Positions 14,703-16,569 of a DNA stretch of 16,569 nucleotides are shown here, in pieces. Source of the DNA: Thermoplasmata archaeon (GTDB lineage Archaea; Thermoplasmatota; Thermoplasmata; Thermoplasmatales; Thermoplasmataceae); NCBI GenBank assembly GCA_021826795.1, contig JAKAYM010000024.1, forward strand, positions 1 to 16,569, in the 5' to 3' direction. The notes under the pieces are model-generated. The model was not told where the DNA came from and made no database searches. It was given only the letters and a program-made list of their open reading frames with translations. Each line of letters opens with the position of its first letter. Positions within the stretch are counted from its first letter, which is position 1. The position numbers and the translations under genes were made by a program.

Positions 14703-14711
14703 AACTATAAT
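14703..14711 (+). promoter_or_regulatory. TATA box of the interrupted zinc-ribbon gene
   Basis: AACTATAATAG is centred about 26 nt before the ATG at 14733. The promoter of the disrupted gene is thus still in place, and its transcription would run into the element antisense to tnpB. Confidence 0.45.
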
Positions 14712-14732
14712 AGATTAAAAGATGAATCATAA

Positions 14733-14819
14733 ATGAGTGAGCATAAAATACTTCAGCTGAGCAAAAATAAAAATAAGAGAAGAAAGGCCATAGCCACAGC
14801 CCAGGTACTGTTTCAGGTT
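14733..14819 (+). pseudogene. 5' fragment of the second zinc-ribbon-family gene
   Basis: The first 29 codons (MSEHKILQLSKNKNKRRKAI, then ATAQVLFQV) align with the start of the intact copy at 11694 (MDEHKMLYISKDKNKRRKGI, then AIATAQLLFHI). The frame then enters the tnpB element and stops at 14853-14855, so the product would be a 40-residue stub. The sequence is diverged from the intact copy but shows no stop or frameshift before the insertion, so inactivation is due to the element. Confidence 0.82.
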
Positions 14820-14837
14820 ATGGTTTTTGTTAACCAT
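14820..14837 (-). repeat. Right-end hairpin of the tnpB element
   Basis: ATGGTT and AACCAT pair across a six-base loop. On the tnpB strand it reads ATGGTTAACAAAAACCAT and starts one base after the tnpB stop codon. It closely resembles the hairpin at the other end, sharing GTTAA-Y-AAAAAC. In IS605-type elements such a hairpin is the TnpA recognition site and also forms the 3' part of the guide RNA scaffold. Confidence 0.65.
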
Positions 14838-14950
14838 GTCAACAACCACCTTTAGAAGTTATCATCTCTTTGATGCTTAAACTTCTTGGATATAACCCAA
14901 TATCCTCTATCCCGTTCACGAATGCTTCAGGGATTGCTTTTTTTATTATA
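14820..14950 (-). ncRNA. Predicted reRNA/omega-RNA of TnpB (approximate extent)
   Basis: In characterised TnpB elements a guide RNA overlaps the 3' end of tnpB, runs through the right end and takes its guide from the flanking host DNA. By analogy the scaffold would be roughly the last 100-130 nt of this element, and the native guide would be the reverse complement of about 14800-14819, inside the interrupted gene. The 5' limit is a guess, and no structure prediction was made. Confidence 0.4.
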
Positions 14951-16083
14951 TTGTAGGATGCGTGTAGGTCTGCGTGAATTAATGTTCCGTTTGCTGTTCT
15001 GAAAACTCCTCTCTTTATCCTCTTTCCAAGATAATTATCATGCTTTTCCATAGTTTCATTATCTAAGAATGAGCATTTAGATGTGTAGCTTTCTTCCTGT
15101 ATAATTACATTTATTCCGTATTCCTGACCTTTGTAGTATATTTGATTTATCAGCATATTGAATGGAATCTGAACGAATTCCTGGTTGTTCTTTTTCCCGA
15201 TATTTACTGACTGCTTCCATCCTTCGTTATGACCTATTACAATTGTATCTATCTCTTTCACCCTTGCATAGTTTATAACTGCATTTGAAAGCTTATGCAT
15301 TATATCTCTTATTTTCCTGTTCCTCACTGCGTATAATCTGTTTATCCTTTTAGTATTCTCCTTGTTCTTTCTCTGCCTGTCGTTTATGCTTTTAAGCTTT
15401 GCAAGTTTTTTGTTGAAATATTGGTTGATGGATTTTAAAACACCACCCTTGACAGCAATACCTTTTTTAGATATGTTGTTTCCGATAGTTATAATGTTTC
15501 TTACTCCCACATCAATTCCCAGTATCCTATTAGCATTGAATTCAGTGAAATCTGTTATTTCTTTAGCATACACTATCTCTACATTATAGCCTGATCCTTC
15601 CGGTATTATTCTTACCTCTCTTATATCTACATTTTCTAATCTTGTTTTCACCTCTAAATTCATTATTTTGGGGAATTTAAGAATTCCATCTTTTATATGG
15701 CACTGCTGTGTTGTAAATACAAGCATAAATTCACCATTCTTATTTTTGTATTTAGGTGGCTTAGGAACTCCTGTAAATAATTCTGGGTTTTTCTTGTAAG
15801 CTTTTAACGCTTTAAAGAATGAAGTCCATGAGTCCTTTACCTTTTTAATAGTCCACTGTGCTGTCTGTGCTGGAAGCTTCTGAAAATTATTGTTCTCTTC
15901 TGTATCTGATGGCTTTGAAAAGTCATTTGCAAGTGTTTTGTATGACGACATCGTTTCTTTTTTAAAAAACTGGTTTCTTATGATGTAATTAGCCTGATTA
16001 AATAGATTCTTTGATAAATGGCACATTTTAGATACTTCACCATTATCACGAATAAATATTTGCTCAGTCCTGATTACTTTCAT
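14839..16083 (-). CDS. tnpB: TnpB RNA-guided nuclease, variant lacking the zinc finger
   Basis: This 414-residue TnpB has full family length. The N-terminal wedge/REC part includes LSKNLFNQANYIIRNQFF (23-40) and PKPPKYKNKNGEF (107-119). The RuvC domain retains Asp191 in LGIDVGVRN, Glu287 in IGHNEGWKQ and Asp372 in HADLHASYNI, so nuclease activity is plausible. The usual CxxC...CxxC zinc finger between the last two motifs is absent. Only Cys337 in YTSKCSFLD remains, followed by YLGKRIKRGVF. I know this KRGxF form as a natural TnpB subgroup, so it need not be decay. Family TnpBs cut DNA next to a TAM using the element's own RNA and help keep the element in place. A TATA box inside the left end (about 16104-16116) is 27 nt before the ATG, so the gene carries its own promoter. 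Confidence 0.92.
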   Translation of the reverse strand: MKVIRTEQIFIRDNGEVSKMCHLSKNLFNQANYIIRNQFFKKETMSSYKTLANDFSKPSDTEENNNFQKLPAQTAQWTIKKVKDSWTSFFKALKAYKKNPELFTGVPKPPKYKNKNGEFMLVFTTQQCHIKDGILKFPKIMNLEVKTRLENVDIREVRIIPEGSGYNVEIVYAKEITDFTEFNANRILGIDVGVRNIITIGNNISKKGIAVKGGVLKSINQYFNKKLAKLKSINDRQRKNKENTKRINRLYAVRNRKIRDIMHKLSNAVINYARVKEIDTIVIGHNEGWKQSVNIGKKNNQEFVQIPFNMLINQIYYKGQEYGINVIIQEESYTSKCSFLDNETMEKHDNYLGKRIKRGVFRTANGTLIHADLHASYNIIKKAIPEAFVNGIEDIGLYPRSLSIKEMITSKGGC

Positions 16084-16117
16084 AGGTAATATTCTGATAC
16101 ATCATTATAATATAAAG

Positions 16118-16137
16118 ATAGTGTTTTTATTAACTAT
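16118..16137 (-). repeat. Left-end hairpin of the tnpB element
   Basis: On the tnpB strand ATAGT and ACTAT pair across TAATAAAAAC. The foot of the stem coincides with the inferred left boundary, directly after the flanking TTTAT. Its sequence (GTTAATAAAAAC core) parallels the right-end hairpin (GTTAACAAAAAC), supporting both as true element ends. Confidence 0.6.
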
Positions 16138-16569
16138 ATAAACCCAGAAGTAGATTCCCATCAGGAGGTAAATGAACTTGTAGGTATTCTTACCGATAAA
16201 ACAGACCTGATTCCAACCACTTACGGCTGGACATCAGGAGATGAGGTTGCAAGGTTGATTTTGCAGGAGGGTCTGGATACTGAAGAAGTAAAGCGCAGGA
16301 TCCAGCACTACAAAAGTAGAAGAAATTTAGGTGCGAGAAAAAAACATAACGAGCTTAAGAGCACTATAGCTGATTATTTGTCCAATTATTGCCAGAAGTC
16401 AAAAACTTATGAGGGATTGCTTGATCAGATTCAGTTTTTGCCGGAGACCAGAATTAATTATTTTGGTTCTGGGATTGAGCTGGATAATGATAATATAATA
16501 AATATTATGAAAACATTAACGGGACAAGAAAAATCAGATGTTCTCCGGGATGTTAACGCAAGAATTGAC
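16138..16569 (+). pseudogene. 3' part of the second zinc-ribbon-family gene, runs off the window
   Basis: The frame starting at 16138 reads INPEVDSHQEVNELVGIL and continues without a stop for 144 codons to the window edge. It aligns with residues 31 onward of the intact copy: TYGWTSGDEVARLILQEGLD, KRRIQHYKSRR, DYLSNYCQKSKTYEGLLDQ and LPETRINYF are near-identical blocks. DNA identity is also high in places, as in the stretch encoding LDTEEVKRR. The window ends at NARID, before the zinc-ribbon motif, so its presence here cannot be confirmed. The open frame suggests the insertion is recent or that selection persisted until lately. Confidence 0.82.

Larger units (their letters stand above)
14820..16137 (-). 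mobile_element. tnpB-only IS200/IS605-type element (IS1341-like)
   Basis: The boundaries are inferred from three agreeing signs. The host gene's protein alignment is lost at 14819 and resumes at 16138. Related hairpins sit exactly at both inferred ends. Removing 1318 bp (14820-16137) rejoins the host frame as LFQV-INPEVD, matching LFH-IDPDVD of the intact copy. There is no target-site duplication and no long terminal inverted repeat, as expected for this family. No tnpA gene is present, so movement would need a TnpA in trans. On the tnpB strand the flank next to the left end reads TTTAT, the likely target site and TAM. An alternative junction three bases to the right (16140/16141) also restores the frame and would give a host sequence with no indel, so the exact right boundary is uncertain by a few bases. 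Confidence 0.82.

Noticed and set aside
14820..16137. CRISPR-type or Cas12 locus reading of the TnpB region
   Set aside because: There is no repeat-spacer array and no cas adaptation genes. Length, end hairpins and insertion into a gene fit an IS200/IS605-type element.

Overview
The window is AT-rich archaeal chromosome, most likely from an acidophilic Thermoplasmatales lineage (Ferroplasma/Acidiplasma/Cuniculiplasma-like). The basis for this is the heavy use of ATA for Ile and AGA/AGG for Arg, and TATA boxes centred about 24-30 nt ahead of many start codons with no room for a leader, which points to leaderless mRNAs. Shine-Dalgarno-like GGTGG motifs appear mainly before genes with a leader or inside an operon. 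The gene content also fits a peptide- and lipid-scavenging heterotroph. The genus is an inference. I see no rRNA, tRNA, CRISPR array or replication origin.

Layout. 216-2123 (minus): a purine-type phosphoribosyltransferase and an MFS transporter. 2124-2205: a short divergent promoter region. 2206-4639 (plus): an acyl-CoA dehydrogenase, a small DUF167 protein and an SDR of the 2,4-dienoyl-CoA reductase type, which together suggest oxidation of unsaturated or branched acyl-CoAs. 4718-6606: a small membrane protein and a second MFS transporter, followed by a convergent small membrane protein (minus). 7061-8555: a YeeE/YedE-type sulfur-compound transporter with an adjoining small membrane protein. 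8729-11583: an M20 amidohydrolase, an unknown membrane-anchored protein and a proline racemase/hydroxyproline epimerase family enzyme, probably used in amino-acid salvage. 11694-12608: an unrecognised protein with a C-terminal zinc-ribbon-like motif. 12609-13200: a long AT-rich non-coding stretch. 13201-14120: an SRPBCC domain gene overlapping a MarR-type regulator. 14300-14644: a small unrecognised protein with a strong leadered promoter.

The right end holds the most interesting structure. A second copy of the zinc-ribbon gene begins at 14733 and is split after 29 codons by a tnpB-only IS200/IS605-type element on the minus strand. The gene resumes at 16138 and runs in frame off the window. 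The two ends of the element carry closely related hairpins. Removing exactly 14820-16137 restores the reading frame, so both boundaries, a candidate TAM (TTTAT) and the native guide can be read from the sequence. The TnpB keeps the three RuvC acidic residues but lacks the usual four-cysteine zinc finger.

All functional names rest on motif and family recognition by eye. No search, fold prediction or promoter scoring was run.
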